From Oculatella sp. LEGE 06141 (lineage in GTDB: Bacteria; Cyanobacteriota; Cyanobacteriia; Elainellales; Elainellaceae), in NCBI RefSeq assembly GCF_015207605.1, contig NZ_JADEWO010000009.1, positions 103,254 to 167,253 of the forward strand: 64,000 bases of DNA, given 5' to 3'. Shown here piece by piece: positions 8,185 through 16,263 of this stretch (position 1 is its first letter; every line of letters begins with the position of its first letter). The position numbers and the translations under genes were made by a program. The notes beneath the pieces are model-generated. The model saw nothing but the letters and a program-made list of their open reading frames with translations. It made no database searches and was not told where the DNA came from.

Positions 8185-9480
8185 TCACACGATTTTCACT
8201 TTGCTTTCTAGTGTTGGGAATCGTTTTTTACCTAAGGATTCAGTTTGAATAATACCTTCAGTGAATAATTCAATCATTATGGTTCGATAATCGGATCGTT
8301 TCAGGTAACCCAGGTCATAGCCTTGACTACCTAAAGTAAGAATAAGGTCAGTAATCACATCATCCATCTTCTTCCATTGTTGATTTCTTTGCTTTAAAAG
8401 TTGAATGATTTTAGGTTTGATCTCACTCTTCCTTTGCTGAGTCTGTCGCTCCCATGCTTGCTGTAAAAAATTCCTATTCTTCTTACTCTTATCGACTTCG
8501 TAAAATAGAAGCTTATTTTCGTCTGCAAAGAAGTCGTTTAAGAACTCCCCGCAGGCTTTCCGCGGATGATTACTACCAACCACAATGCTATACATTGGAC
8601 GCAAATCGGTGTACCGTTCTTTTATGTCAAAACTAGCAACTCCATTAAACTGACCTTCATTAGCAATTCTTTGGGTAAAGTAATCAAGTGCCCAACGTTC
8701 AAATTGTTGCGGCTCATCTTTTAACTCCAGCCATTTTGGTTTCCAATCTTCATCAGAATTAGGCCCGAGCATCTTTGTTAAATTTTGCATATAAGTCCCA
8801 GCTATTTTTTTCATCCTTTCGTTGTCTGATTTTTGTGTCAAGTAACCTGCATGACGCGCAACAGAAGAGTTATGAAATAGCAAAAAAAGTTCTCCCTTAA
8901 ATCTGCTAACATATCGACCAATCATGCCAATTTGTTCGAAGTTTATACCTTTGACTCCAAAAGAATCTAGGAAGAAGATTGTAGGGTACTCATTCAAATC
9001 TTCTATTATTTGAGGAAAAGTTTTATCAAACCGTTGTGGCTTGTAAATTTTGCACTCTACTCCATTTCCAATTCCTAAGCAATTTGCCTGAAGTTCCTTG
9101 TTTGTTTTCTTATGTGCTTCTGCAAAAAAACATCGTAGATTAACTCGCTTTTCAGCCCGAAACACTTGGGCACATTTGAGGGCAATCAAAGGAGAACCGT
9201 CGGTATCTAGAAGATCAATGTTATATCGCTTCCAAAAATTAGATTTTTCGACAAAGTCCTCAATGCCAAAACCATCATCGTACTTTCCCGCACCCGCAAA
9301 TCCATCCACATAATTAATGTGTCTAGATTGAAAGGGTTTATCTCCACCCAAGTTGTAACAATGCGATTGAATATAACGCAGCATAATTCGGTGTTTTGCA
9401 GCAGACCAAGAACGCTTGCATGTGAAAAACTCTTGTGGTCCGTCAGAATTTTGGTTGAGCAGTGGAAGTTGATGGAACAT
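8185..9480 (-). CDS. tcmP: Three-Cys-motif partner protein TcmP
   Basis: 431 residues. Features of the TcmP family: SWSAAKHRIMLRYIQSH near the N-terminus, YVDGFAGAGKYDDG (a glycine-rich, methyltransferase-like turn) near residue 60, IDLLDTDGSPLIAL, and FFLDSFGVKGI in the middle. The C-terminal ~100 residues look like a winged helix (WKKMDDVITDLIL). TcmP genes regularly sit beside a DUF5131 gene, as here, and occur in phages, islands and defence-rich regions. Base composition is clearly more AT-rich than the genes to the right, which suggests separate acquisition. The SD is poor. Confidence 0.9.
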   Translation of the reverse strand: MFHQLPLLNQNSDGPQEFFTCKRSWSAAKHRIMLRYIQSHCYNLGGDKPFQSRHINYVDGFAGAGKYDDGFGIEDFVEKSNFWKRYNIDLLDTDGSPLIALKCAQVFRAEKRVNLRCFFAEAHKKTNKELQANCLGIGNGVECKIYKPQRFDKTFPQIIEDLNEYPTIFFLDSFGVKGINFEQIGMIGRYVSRFKGELFLLFHNSSVARHAGYLTQKSDNERMKKIAGTYMQNLTKMLGPNSDEDWKPKWLELKDEPQQFERWALDYFTQRIANEGQFNGVASFDIKERYTDLRPMYSIVVGSNHPRKACGEFLNDFFADENKLLFYEVDKSKKNRNFLQQAWERQTQQRKSEIKPKIIQLLKQRNQQWKKMDDVITDLILTLGSQGYDLGYLKRSDYRTIMIELFTEGIIQTESLGKKRFPTLESKVKIV

Positions 9481-9642
9481 CTTTAAGGTTGGTTGTTGAG
9501 TTGTGAGAAATGATAGCGAACTCTAACAAATTGGATTCATCGTCATCGGCATACAATCCCTAGCCCAAACGATTGTCCAAACGTCAACCCAACGTAGCAC
9601 AACCAATCCGATCGCCTCCTCATCCCCTAGAACAAACTGCCG

Positions 9643-10704
9643 ATGCCAGGGCACCCTAAGTCCGTAGCCTTGGACAGCACAATGGAAAAGATCAAGACCT
9701 TCCTCGGATGGGGATTTGGCGTATTTTTTGGGCTGGGTACGATCACCATGTTTATGCCACCCAGCCTTTTGAGCCTTACTTATGGCGTGATATTGCTGGT
9801 TTGGTGCCTCATCTGCCTGCCACCCGTCAACCGCTTTTTGAGGCGTTTGGGCAGACTGCCTAGCATGCGAACTAAAATCGCTGTATTTGTCGTTGGACTG
9901 TCGCTCATTGGTAAGTTGCCGCCATTGCCAGTCGAGACAGCGGCTCAAGAACCAACTCAACACATCGCACCCAGCCCGATCGCATCCCCTAGAACAACTC
10001 CTATCGTTGCACCATCGATCGCCCCTTCCCCAACGCCGATCGCATCTGTAGCTCTTGCCTCAACGGCGATCGATCGCACCCCTGCTGAAGTGGTTTCAGT
10101 AGGAGATGGCGATACGTTTCAGGCGATTTACACCAGCGATCGCAGTTCCGTAACGGTTCGTATGGCGTGCATTGATTCACCCGAATCTGCTGCCCCCCAA
10201 GGGTAAGAATCAACCGACCGATTACGGCAGCTCCTGCCTAGAGGAACAGAGGTAGAGCTGCGCGTTGTAGACACCGATCGCTACGGTCGTGAAGTTGCTG
10301 AAGTGTACCGCGATGGTCAATCGGTCAACCTGCAATTGGTGCAGGAAGGACATGCGGTGGTTTATCGCCAATATTTGAGCGGCTGCGATGCTACACGCGA
10401 TCGCTACCTGGAAGCTGAAGATCAAGCTAAACAGCAGCGGCTTGCTTTCTGGAGCCAGGATAATCCCATCATGCCGTGGGATTGGCGACGAGGTGACCGG
10501 TCATCTGCTAGCCCTGAACCGATGGCTGTTCCTGCTCCTTTGCAATCGACTGCCAACTCGATTGCTCAACCTGCTGGTGGCGACTATAACTGCTCTGACT
10601 TCAGCACCCGTGCAGAAGCACAGCGAATTTTAGATGCTGACCCGAGTGATCCTTATAAGCTCGATCGTGACCATGACGGAGAAGCATGTGAGTCACTACC
10701 GTGA
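9643..10704 (+). pseudogene. Membrane-anchored thermonuclease with Excalibur domain, interrupted by an in-frame TAA
   Basis: Reading one frame from 9643 to 10704 gives an N-terminal membrane region (two hydrophobic segments, residues ~18-70), a Pro-rich linker, an SNase domain and a C-terminal Excalibur motif (YKLDRDHDGEACESL). The SNase core starts at VVSVGDGDTF with VRMACIDSPE and continues after the break with DTDRYGREVAEVY and VNLQLVQEGHAVVYRQYL. The only break is TAA at 10204-10206, after AAPQG; a C-to-T change of CAA would explain it. Without readthrough the product lacks half the nuclease. A reinitiated C-terminal piece from GTG 10303 would not be active. Confidence 0.85.
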
Positions 10705-10888
10705 TGAACTGCCACCCTCAGCTTCAACCATCCGCAATTAACCTTTCACGCTTCAGCAAGAAAAACCCTTAGGTGCTGCTTTAAAATTAAGGTGCAGCGA
10801 GGGGATCGACCCCCTTCCACTAGTTTTAAAGCAAAGCTACAGTGCCAAAAAAGCTTGCGGGTACCCCAAGCCACCTAGAGAGGTTGGC

Positions 10889-11563
10889 ATGGAAATAAAG
10901 GAGTTATTGATTGAGCGGCTCAAGCAAATTCTTGCGCGATCGCCTGAAGTTTTTCAGCACATTAATGAGGTCAATATCAGTTCTGATTTAAGAGAATTGA
11001 TATTAGAAATTAAGCCCTCTACAGCAGCAACTAATGCTGTTGCCAAACACGTCGAAGACATCACTCAGCAGTGCATCTCACTGGCACCGTTTGAGCAAAT
11101 TGTCTTGAAATTTTACGCGCCTGTAAGGACGGATGTGGCTCTCGAAGTTGCTGACATAACTGAACTTCACCCATCCACTATGGAACCAATACTAGGGCCA
11201 ATTGACGACCAACATCAGCAAGAGCAAGTCCTATTTTGCTCCTGCTGCCGATCGCTAATAAACTACCTCGTAAAAGAGGCATCGGTTTTCATTATTAGCA
11301 CCACTGGAATTTATCTGGAAGTGAATATCCATCAGGGAACCATCTCAATGATTCCTGATGAATACATGCTCGGAAAGCGGCTTGACGAGGTGCTTCCCAT
11401 TGCCACGGCTCAGTTAATCATGGAGGCGATCGATCGCGTCTACGATAGCGGCCAGCCAGAACAAATTGAATATCCGATCAAATCTTTTCGCTATTGCACC
11501 GAACTGATTCCCGTGCCGAACGAGAATAGGGTGCTGGCGATCGTTAAGCGCATCAAGCGTTAA
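10889..11563 (+). CDS. PAS-domain protein
   Basis: 224 residues. The C-terminal ~90 look like a PAS fold: TTGIYLEVN, LGKRLDEVLP, AIDRVYDSGQPEQIEYPI, ELIPVPNENRVLAIV. The N-terminal 110 residues are a separate alpha/beta segment I do not recognise, followed by a CSCC cysteine cluster near residue 115. There is no kinase, cyclase or DNA-binding output, so this would be a stand-alone sensor or adaptor. AGAGAGG precedes ATG 10889. The stop is inside a 12-bp perfect inverted repeat shared with the end of the convergent XRE gene. Confidence 0.75.
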   Translation: MEIKELLIERLKQILARSPEVFQHINEVNISSDLRELILEIKPSTAATNAVAKHVEDITQQCISLAPFEQIVLKFYAPVRTDVALEVADITELHPSTMEPILGPIDDQHQQEQVLFCSCCRSLINYLVKEASVFIISTTGIYLEVNIHQGTISMIPDEYMLGKRLDEVLPIATAQLIMEAIDRVYDSGQPEQIEYPIKSFRYCTELIPVPNENRVLAIVKRIKR

Positions 11564-11585
11564 GGCTGCATCAAGCCTTAACGCT
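11556..11585. terminator. Perfect inverted repeat across two convergent stop codons
   Basis: AGCGTTAAGGCT at 11556-11567 and its exact reverse complement at 11574-11585, separated by six bases. The stop codons of the PAS gene (+) and the XRE gene (-) lie inside the arms. There is no long T-run on either side, but a 12-bp stem between convergent genes is best explained as a bidirectional terminator. Confidence 0.65.
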
Positions 11586-11945
11586 GCTAAATCCGTTGGT
11601 GTGGCGATCGCCTGTCCACGGGTCAATTATCTCCCGCATCACGTCTACCATGTCGCCCACTCGATAGGAGGAACCATCTGGAAACTTTAGAAAACTAGCC
11701 ATTTCCAAGGCAATCAGAACGTCGATTCGAGGGGAGCCGTCACCGCGCTCTAGCCGCCCAACGGCGCTCTCTGAAACCTTTATACCTGTCTGCTCAGTGA
11801 GCCACGTTGCTAAGGCTTGCTGAGTTTTTTCGTGCTGGAAAGCGCTCATCCACTCTGGAGCGCGATCGCTCCCTTGACGATCGCGCATTGCTGCGACGAA
11901 TTGCCCAAAAATGTATTGTCCGTTGGCAGTAACGCCCCTCTTCAT
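11571..11945 (-). CDS. XRE-family DNA-binding regulator
   Basis: 124 residues from ATG 11945, which has AGGAGAG upstream; the frame is open further, but the longer start would cover the operator. The HTH is QQALATWLTEQTGIKVSESAVGRLERGDGSPRIDVLIALEMA, a standard XRE motif though with a longer first loop. It is divergent from the small ribbon-helix-helix gene at 12111, with a 22-bp palindrome between, so it likely controls both directions. This is the second such switch in the element. Confidence 0.82.
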   Translation of the reverse strand: MKRGVTANGQYIFGQFVAAMRDRQGSDRAPEWMSAFQHEKTQQALATWLTEQTGIKVSESAVGRLERGDGSPRIDVLIALEMASFLKFPDGSSYRVGDMVDVMREIIDPWTGDRHTNGFSSVKA

Positions 11946-11962
11946 TATCTCTCCTTTCCAAT

Positions 11963-11984
11963 GTGGTACCCATGTGGGTACCAC
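11963..11984. promoter_or_regulatory. 22-bp palindromic operator
   Basis: GTGGTACCCA and TGGGTACCAC form perfect 10-bp arms around a two-base centre. It is 18 bp upstream of the XRE start codon, the expected position for autoregulation. Confidence 0.7.
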
Positions 11985-12010
11985 TCCAAATTAACCCAGA
12001 GCTTACCCAA

Positions 12011-12084
12011 TTCAATATTGATTCTACGAAGAAAGGCTAAGTCGATCTTGACGGATTCAATATTGAATCTTTTAATATTGAATG
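12011..12084. promoter_or_regulatory. Three AATATTGA repeats upstream of the ribbon-helix-helix gene
   Basis: TTCAATATTGATTC at 12011, the perfect 16-bp palindrome GATTCAATATTGAATC at 12054-12069, and TTAATATTGAATG at 12072. The sequence differs from the XRE palindrome, so a second regulator, perhaps the ribbon-helix-helix protein itself, may bind here. Confidence 0.55.
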
Positions 12085-12110
12085 TAGGCAGTTGGGCAAT
12101 CCTAAAAAAA

Positions 12111-12290
12111 ATGGAACTGGAAAAAATAACCATCCGAATTCCCGTGAGTTTAAAGCGACGACTGAAGATTCTCTGCGTGGAAACGGATCAAACGATTCAG
12201 GAGATAGCCAGCGCAGCGCTTAAGGAAAAGATTGAATCGCTTGAAAAGCAGCAAGAGTCGCAAGAGTCGCGCTTAGTGCAGGCTGCATGA
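12111..12290 (+). CDS. Ribbon-helix-helix (CopG/Arc-like) protein
   Basis: 59 residues from ATG 12111: KITIRIPVSLKRRLKILCVETDQTIQEIASAALKEKI is a clear RHH motif, with one strand and two helices, followed by a short charged tail. Upstream is A-rich without a clear SD. Proteins of this size act as plasmid copy-number repressors, antitoxins or partition regulators. It is divergent from the XRE gene and begins the rightward operon, so it probably regulates that operon. Confidence 0.75.
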   Translation: MELEKITIRIPVSLKRRLKILCVETDQTIQEIASAALKEKIESLEKQQESQESRLVQAA

Positions 12291-12388
12291 ACCCTTCCAG
12301 GGCAAGCAATCCTTCGTAATCACAACCTTTAAAAACAGAAACAGCCGTCCCACCTCGCAAGTGACCGGCTGCTCTGTGTCCCCCTTAC

Positions 12389-13375
12389 ATGGAGACAGCT
12401 TCTATTATGTCTACTAGTTTATCAGCTACACGATCGCCTGTATCAGTTCCGGATGAATTTTGCCGGAAGCCGTATAAAAATCTGCGGCTGCATGACGAAT
12501 TTAACAGTTACTTCGATCGCCGCTATCAACGCTGCCAGGTTGCAGCCACGCCTAAAGTTGAAGGCGATCGAGTCACGGTCTTGCTCCGCCCAATCAGCCG
12601 CAAGCCTGGAAAGAACCTCGTCAAGGCCACCTTTGCAGCAGAGGCGATCGCTGAAGTCTACCGCGATCGCACCCCTCCTCCCAAAGAAGCGGATCGGCGG
12701 TATGAAGAAATCGTTTTAAGCATCCTTCAGCCTGGGATGGGACTGCGATCGACCCGTGATATCCAGGATTTAGCGCGGCGGCAGCATGGGAACCTTATTA
12801 AGTCGCGACTGCAAGCGGTTTGCAACACCCTGGTGAGGCGAGGCGTATTGATCAAGAAGAACCGTGGTTGCTGCATGTATCGCCTGCCTCTTCCTCAGGT
12901 CAAAGGATTGCCCGTGGTTGAGAACCAGGGAACGCGATCGGAGCGTTTGGGCTGGGTTGTCGAGTTTAAGTTGGTTCGCTCCATAGGGCAAACGCACCCA
13001 GTAGTGCAGTGGGTTGATGGAGGTCACTCCTTTTCTAGTGACGTGTTGCTAGAGCCGGCTGAAGATCGGGCGGCACTCCAGCGAATCGAGGCAGCGAAGC
13101 GAGGTGAGCAGCTAATTCCTGCGTCGATCGCCCATCTTAAACCCATCATCATCCCCGTAGACCTGTTGCAGGCGCTATATCAACCCGACTCTCTCAAGAG
13201 CCGGGTCAACAACCAGGTCTTGCTAGAGGTTGCTGAACTAATCGGCATTCCTGGAGCTGTTCGAGGCTGTCTCACAAGCCCCGAGCGCCATCAGGTGCTT
13301 GATTATCTCGACTTCTACTATCCCAAGTGGCGAGACGGGGTCGCGAATTATTCACTGTCGTTAGCGATCGCGTAG
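12389..13375 (+). CDS. Hypothetical element protein with winged-helix-like centre
   Basis: 328 residues, or 322 from the ATG at 12407, which has GGAG 12 nt upstream. Residues ~100-165 (YEEIVLSILQPGMGLRSTRDIQDLARRQHGNLIKSRLQAVC, then LVRRGVLIKKNRGCCMYRL) look like a winged helix. The C-terminal ~80 residues are helical. I cannot name the family. As the first long gene after the XRE/RHH switch, and followed by J-domain and replication-like genes, it may be a replication or regulatory DNA-binding protein; this is inference. Confidence 0.65.
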   Translation: METASIMSTSLSATRSPVSVPDEFCRKPYKNLRLHDEFNSYFDRRYQRCQVAATPKVEGDRVTVLLRPISRKPGKNLVKATFAAEAIAEVYRDRTPPPKEADRRYEEIVLSILQPGMGLRSTRDIQDLARRQHGNLIKSRLQAVCNTLVRRGVLIKKNRGCCMYRLPLPQVKGLPVVENQGTRSERLGWVVEFKLVRSIGQTHPVVQWVDGGHSFSSDVLLEPAEDRAALQRIEAAKRGEQLIPASIAHLKPIIIPVDLLQALYQPDSLKSRVNNQVLLEVAELIGIPGAVRGCLTSPERHQVLDYLDFYYPKWRDGVANYSLSLAIA

Positions 13376-13387
13376 GGGGATACAGAG

Positions 13388-13654
13388 ATGACTATTCAAA
13401 CTGTTTTTATCCCCTCCACAGATGAGCATGAAGGCGTTTACTTTGCTCGCTACCGCGTGAAGTGGGTTTGCCCTGCCTGTGGTGGTCAGCGTGGTGAAAT
13501 CTTTCCAATTCGCAGCTATGACGGTTCACGCAGCCAGGTCTGTGATGGATGGAGGAATCCTTGTGGACACATTGATAGATACTCTCAAGTCCGTCAAGAA
13601 GCTGCCACCAATGGACTCAATCTGAAAGCTGAAACTGGAGGTAGCTCATGTTGA
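13388..13654 (+). CDS. Zinc-ribbon-like small protein
   Basis: 88 residues. WVCPACGGQRGEIFPI and SQVCDGWRNPCGHID supply CPAC...C...CGH, a plausible four-ligand zinc site. GGGGGATACAGAG precedes the ATG. The gene overlaps the next by 7 bp, indicating coupling. Family not recognised. Confidence 0.7.
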   Translation: MTIQTVFIPSTDEHEGVYFARYRVKWVCPACGGQRGEIFPIRSYDGSRSQVCDGWRNPCGHIDRYSQVRQEAATNGLNLKAETGGSSC

Positions 13655-14238
13655 CTCTAGTCTTAGCACTCAACCTCTTGGCTCTAGAAGCTCCGTTTGA
13701 GCTAATTCAGCTCAAAGATGCCTATCGTCGTGAGATCAAAAAATGGCATCCCGACCTAAACCCACATCGACTTGAAAAAGCTACCGAACACTGTCAAGAC
13801 CTTAATGCTGCTTATGACCTGCTAGAAGCAACCCTAGCTGCCAACAACAAGCAACAAAGTCCCCTTTGGGCAGAGTGGATGAACAAGAAACTGCCAGAGT
13901 GGGAGCGTGAATTCAAAGATTTGTGGCGTAATGCCTATTGGAAAACGGCCTTAGGTGAAAACAAGCCCGATTCAGGGCTACATTATTCCACCTGCATCGC
14001 CAACTTTAAGCGAGCAGCGATCGAACCTCGCCCTGAATGGTTTAAAGGATGCCTGTTTGCTGATACGCCAGAATCACGGACTCAGTACCGTGAGCATTTG
14101 CTGAAGATTGCGCCTAATCAGAAGCTGCGTGAGGAATGGGCACGCAAATATTTTGCATTAGAGTTTGGCGAAAGCTGCTGGGTGTTCTACCTACCAGCCT
14201 CTAGAGCGTTGCTGACTGGAGGGGCCAATGTGGCTTGA
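13648..14238 (+). CDS. Second J-domain protein of the element
   Basis: 196 residues. The J domain is at the N-terminus (residues ~13-60): FELIQLKDAYRREIKKWHPDLNPH, with HPD at 34-36, then LNAAYDLLE. The remaining ~135 residues (PLWAEWMNKKLPEWEREFKDLW, LRTEEWARKYF-like helices) are helical and unnamed. The domain order is opposite to the J protein at 6064, so they are not simple duplicates. It precedes the replication-like gene at 14275, which fits a role in loading or remodelling replication proteins with host DnaK; that is inference. Confidence 0.82.
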   Translation: MLTLVLALNLLALEAPFELIQLKDAYRREIKKWHPDLNPHRLEKATEHCQDLNAAYDLLEATLAANNKQQSPLWAEWMNKKLPEWEREFKDLWRNAYWKTALGENKPDSGLHYSTCIANFKRAAIEPRPEWFKGCLFADTPESRTQYREHLLKIAPNQKLREEWARKYFALEFGESCWVFYLPASRALLTGGANVA

Positions 14239-14274
14239 TACCGTGCTAACGGCGATCGCCAGAGGAAGTGAGAC

Positions 14275-15441
14275 ATGACTACCTGCCACTGCCCAGCGCC
14301 AATCACCCTTCTCGATCGAGACTACCTGCAAATTCTCGATCAACTCATTAAAAACAATCCTGTCTCCCGCGCCGTTCGGTTCTGCGCTGCAAAACTGCTC
14401 CAGATTTTTGAACGGCAGACACGCTGGAAGATGGAAGCCTACCAACTTTCCCTAAAAAATTGTTGGTTCTGGATTCCCATCATCAAACCGAAACCTCCTA
14501 CGGAAGAACAGCTCGCCCTCTGGAAGCAGGAAAATCGAGAGCCGCCTCCGCGATCGCTGCATGAAGAGCTTCAAGGAGAGCACTGCAAAGACATCATCCG
14601 CGCCGCTCTCAACCTGATAAATGACCTTGCCCTCGTCCAGCGGCGGCACAACCCCTACAACGGACAAGATCGCACCTACCAGTACCAGGCTGACTTAAAG
14701 AAGCTGGAGCAGCTCAAAACCTTACTGGAAGCCACTTCTAAAAAATCGCCTTTGGAAGGCGACACCTCGTCTCTGGAAGGCGACACCTCGTCTCTGGAAG
14801 GCGACACCTCGTCTCTGGAAGGCGACACCTCGCCAATGATCACAACAAACAACTCACCTTCTTTCTCACAGACAACATCTGCGCTGTCTGCTGTGGAAAA
14901 CGAGGAAGAGGAATCCGAACCATTGAGCGGCCACGTTCCTGCTTCGCCCTTACCGCCTGATGAACCCCCTATACAAGAACCTGAAACTAGTGGAGAAGAT
15001 ATGCCTTCCGCCGATTCCGCCACGGACTTTTCAGCTCAATTGATTGAGCTTGGCATTGAGGACAATCGCACGGTTCGCAAAGAGATGGAGCAGAACCGCG
15101 ATCGCATCCCCAACGCCCTTGCCTACGTTCGCCAGGAGGTTGGAAAGCGGTGGGTGCGGAATCCTACCGGATTGTTCATCAAGGCACTCAGGCAGGGCAA
15201 GAAGCCAGCACAGAACTCTGCGCCTGAAGCTGAGAGTCAACCCAGAATTGACCTTCGCCAGGTCGAGGATGCCTGCATCATTGCCTGGAGCAGCCGCGAT
15301 CGAGACTTCATTCGCGCCAAACTCCAGATGCTTTGCGAGTGCAGCCATGTGCCTGAAGCGAAGCAGTTGTGCGATCGCTACCCTGCTTGGGGATTTGTTC
15401 TAGGGGAGAGCGGTATTGAGGAGGTCAATCATGTGCGTTGA
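14275..15441 (+). CDS. Replication-initiator-like protein with heptad repeat linker
   Basis: 388 residues. An N-terminal domain (residues 1-150) with a winged-helix look (LDQLIKNNPVSRAVRFCAAKLLQI, then ELQGEHCKDIIRAALNLINDLALVQ) is followed by four tandem LEGDTS-type heptads (residues ~159-186), a Ser/Pro/Glu-rich linker, and a C-terminal block LIELGIEDNRTVRKEMEQN, then RVRNPTGLF-like VRNPTGLFIKALRQGKK. That last pattern resembles the C-terminal region of phage and plasmid replication proteins of DnaD/O type. The assignment rests on this pattern and the neighbouring J protein. A GTTCTAGGGG motif lies near the stop. Confidence 0.6.
   Translation: MTTCHCPAPITLLDRDYLQILDQLIKNNPVSRAVRFCAAKLLQIFERQTRWKMEAYQLSLKNCWFWIPIIKPKPPTEEQLALWKQENREPPPRSLHEELQGEHCKDIIRAALNLINDLALVQRRHNPYNGQDRTYQYQADLKKLEQLKTLLEATSKKSPLEGDTSSLEGDTSSLEGDTSSLEGDTSPMITTNNSPSFSQTTSALSAVENEEEESEPLSGHVPASPLPPDEPPIQEPETSGEDMPSADSATDFSAQLIELGIEDNRTVRKEMEQNRDRIPNALAYVRQEVGKRWVRNPTGLFIKALRQGKKPAQNSAPEAESQPRIDLRQVEDACIIAWSSRDRDFIRAKLQMLCECSHVPEAKQLCDRYPAWGFVLGESGIEEVNHVR
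14749..14832 (+). repeat. Four tandem 21-bp units inside a gene
   Basis: Unit TCTCTGGAAGGCGACACCTCG plus variants: copy 1 (14749-14769) differs in its first bases, and copies 2-4 (14770-14832) are identical. In frame it encodes SLEGDTS heptads in a linker. Identical copies at DNA level suggest recent slippage. Confidence 0.95.
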
Positions 15442-15619
15442 TCCCGATCGCTGCCCTCGATGCGACCAGGTTGGGGCTGTCATTGAGCAGAGTCAGCAAC
15501 TTGGCAGGATCTATGAATGCTTCCACTGCACTGAAGAGCTGGAGTGGAAAGGTAGGGTTCACTTGCGCCAATTGACTTGGGCGGTCGTGAACGGCATGAA
15601 GACGGAGGTAATTGGCTAA
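15431..15619 (+). CDS. Small zinc-ribbon protein
   Basis: 62 residues from ATG 15431, which sits behind a strong GAGGAGG. CPRCDQVG and CFHCTEELEW form a CX2C...CX2C ribbon. The gene overlaps the end of 14275 by 11 bp, and its stop shares one base with the next start, so it is embedded in the operon. Such proteins are common in phages and plasmids; no specific function can be given. Confidence 0.72.
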   Translation: MCVDPDRCPRCDQVGAVIEQSQQLGRIYECFHCTEELEWKGRVHLRQLTWAVVNGMKTEVIG

Positions 15620-16263
15620 TGCAACTTGACCTCCTTCCTCGAAAGCCAGCTCACCTTGCCCCTGGCTGCGTCCACATTCCTGACTGGCTCTCTCTAGATG
15701 AGCAGGCAGAGCTGGTGGAATGGTTGCGTGACTGGTGCAAAGGCGGGTTTTGGACACCCACCATGCCCAACGGCACACCCATGAACCATCCTCTGTGTGG
15801 ACTGGGGCTGAACTGGAAGCCATACGAATACTTCGAGACCGATCGCCCCTTTCCCGCTCGGCTGCATTTCCTGAGTTGCCGCGCACTGGAGAAAACATTG
15901 CCTAGATATTTGGGTGATTATTTCCCAAACGTGGCGATCGTCAATTACTTTCCCGTCGGCTCCAGCCTGGGAATGCACCAAGACCGTTCTGAGGATTCTG
16001 TGATGCGAGAATCCGGCAGCCCAATTGTCACCATTTCTCTAGGGGATAGCTGCACGTTCCGGCTGGGGAACTGCCAGCACAAGGATAAGCCCCACCACGA
16101 CATTGAACTGCGATCGGGTGACGTGCTGGTTATGGGGGGAGAATCCCGCATGGCCTTCCACGGTGTCATGAAGATCCACGCCAACACAGCCACAGCTAGC
16201 TTGGGGATGAAAGCTGGACGACTCTCCGTCACGATTCGGCAGACGCGGAGGGTCGGGAAATGA
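15619..16263 (+). CDS. alkB: AlkB-like 2-oxoglutarate/Fe(II) dioxygenase
   Basis: 214 residues, the usual AlkB length. Motifs: VAIVNYFPVGSSLGMHQDRSED with iron ligands H120 and D122, distal H181 in MAFHGVMK, and the 2-oxoglutarate-binding RLSVTIRQTR (R201, R207). The family removes methyl groups from N1-methyladenine and N3-methylcytosine in DNA or RNA. ATG 15619 follows GGAGG and overlaps the previous stop. An alkylation-repair gene inside a mobile element could protect its DNA or change host RNA; the substrate cannot be told from the sequence. It overlaps the next open frame by ATGA. Confidence 0.92.
   Translation: MQLDLLPRKPAHLAPGCVHIPDWLSLDEQAELVEWLRDWCKGGFWTPTMPNGTPMNHPLCGLGLNWKPYEYFETDRPFPARLHFLSCRALEKTLPRYLGDYFPNVAIVNYFPVGSSLGMHQDRSEDSVMRESGSPIVTISLGDSCTFRLGNCQHKDKPHHDIELRSGDVLVMGGESRMAFHGVMKIHANTATASLGMKAGRLSVTIRQTRRVGK

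Noticed and set aside
9523..9963. Reverse-strand open frame
   Set aside because: It is antisense to the N-terminal part of the nuclease gene and has no protein features.
14749..14832. Possible CRISPR array
   Set aside because: Units are directly adjacent with no spacers and encode an in-frame heptad; no cas genes are present.
16031..16046. TCTCTAGGGG near 16037 as a twelfth motif copy
   Set aside because: Two of the ten bases differ from GTTCTAGGGG, so it is not counted.
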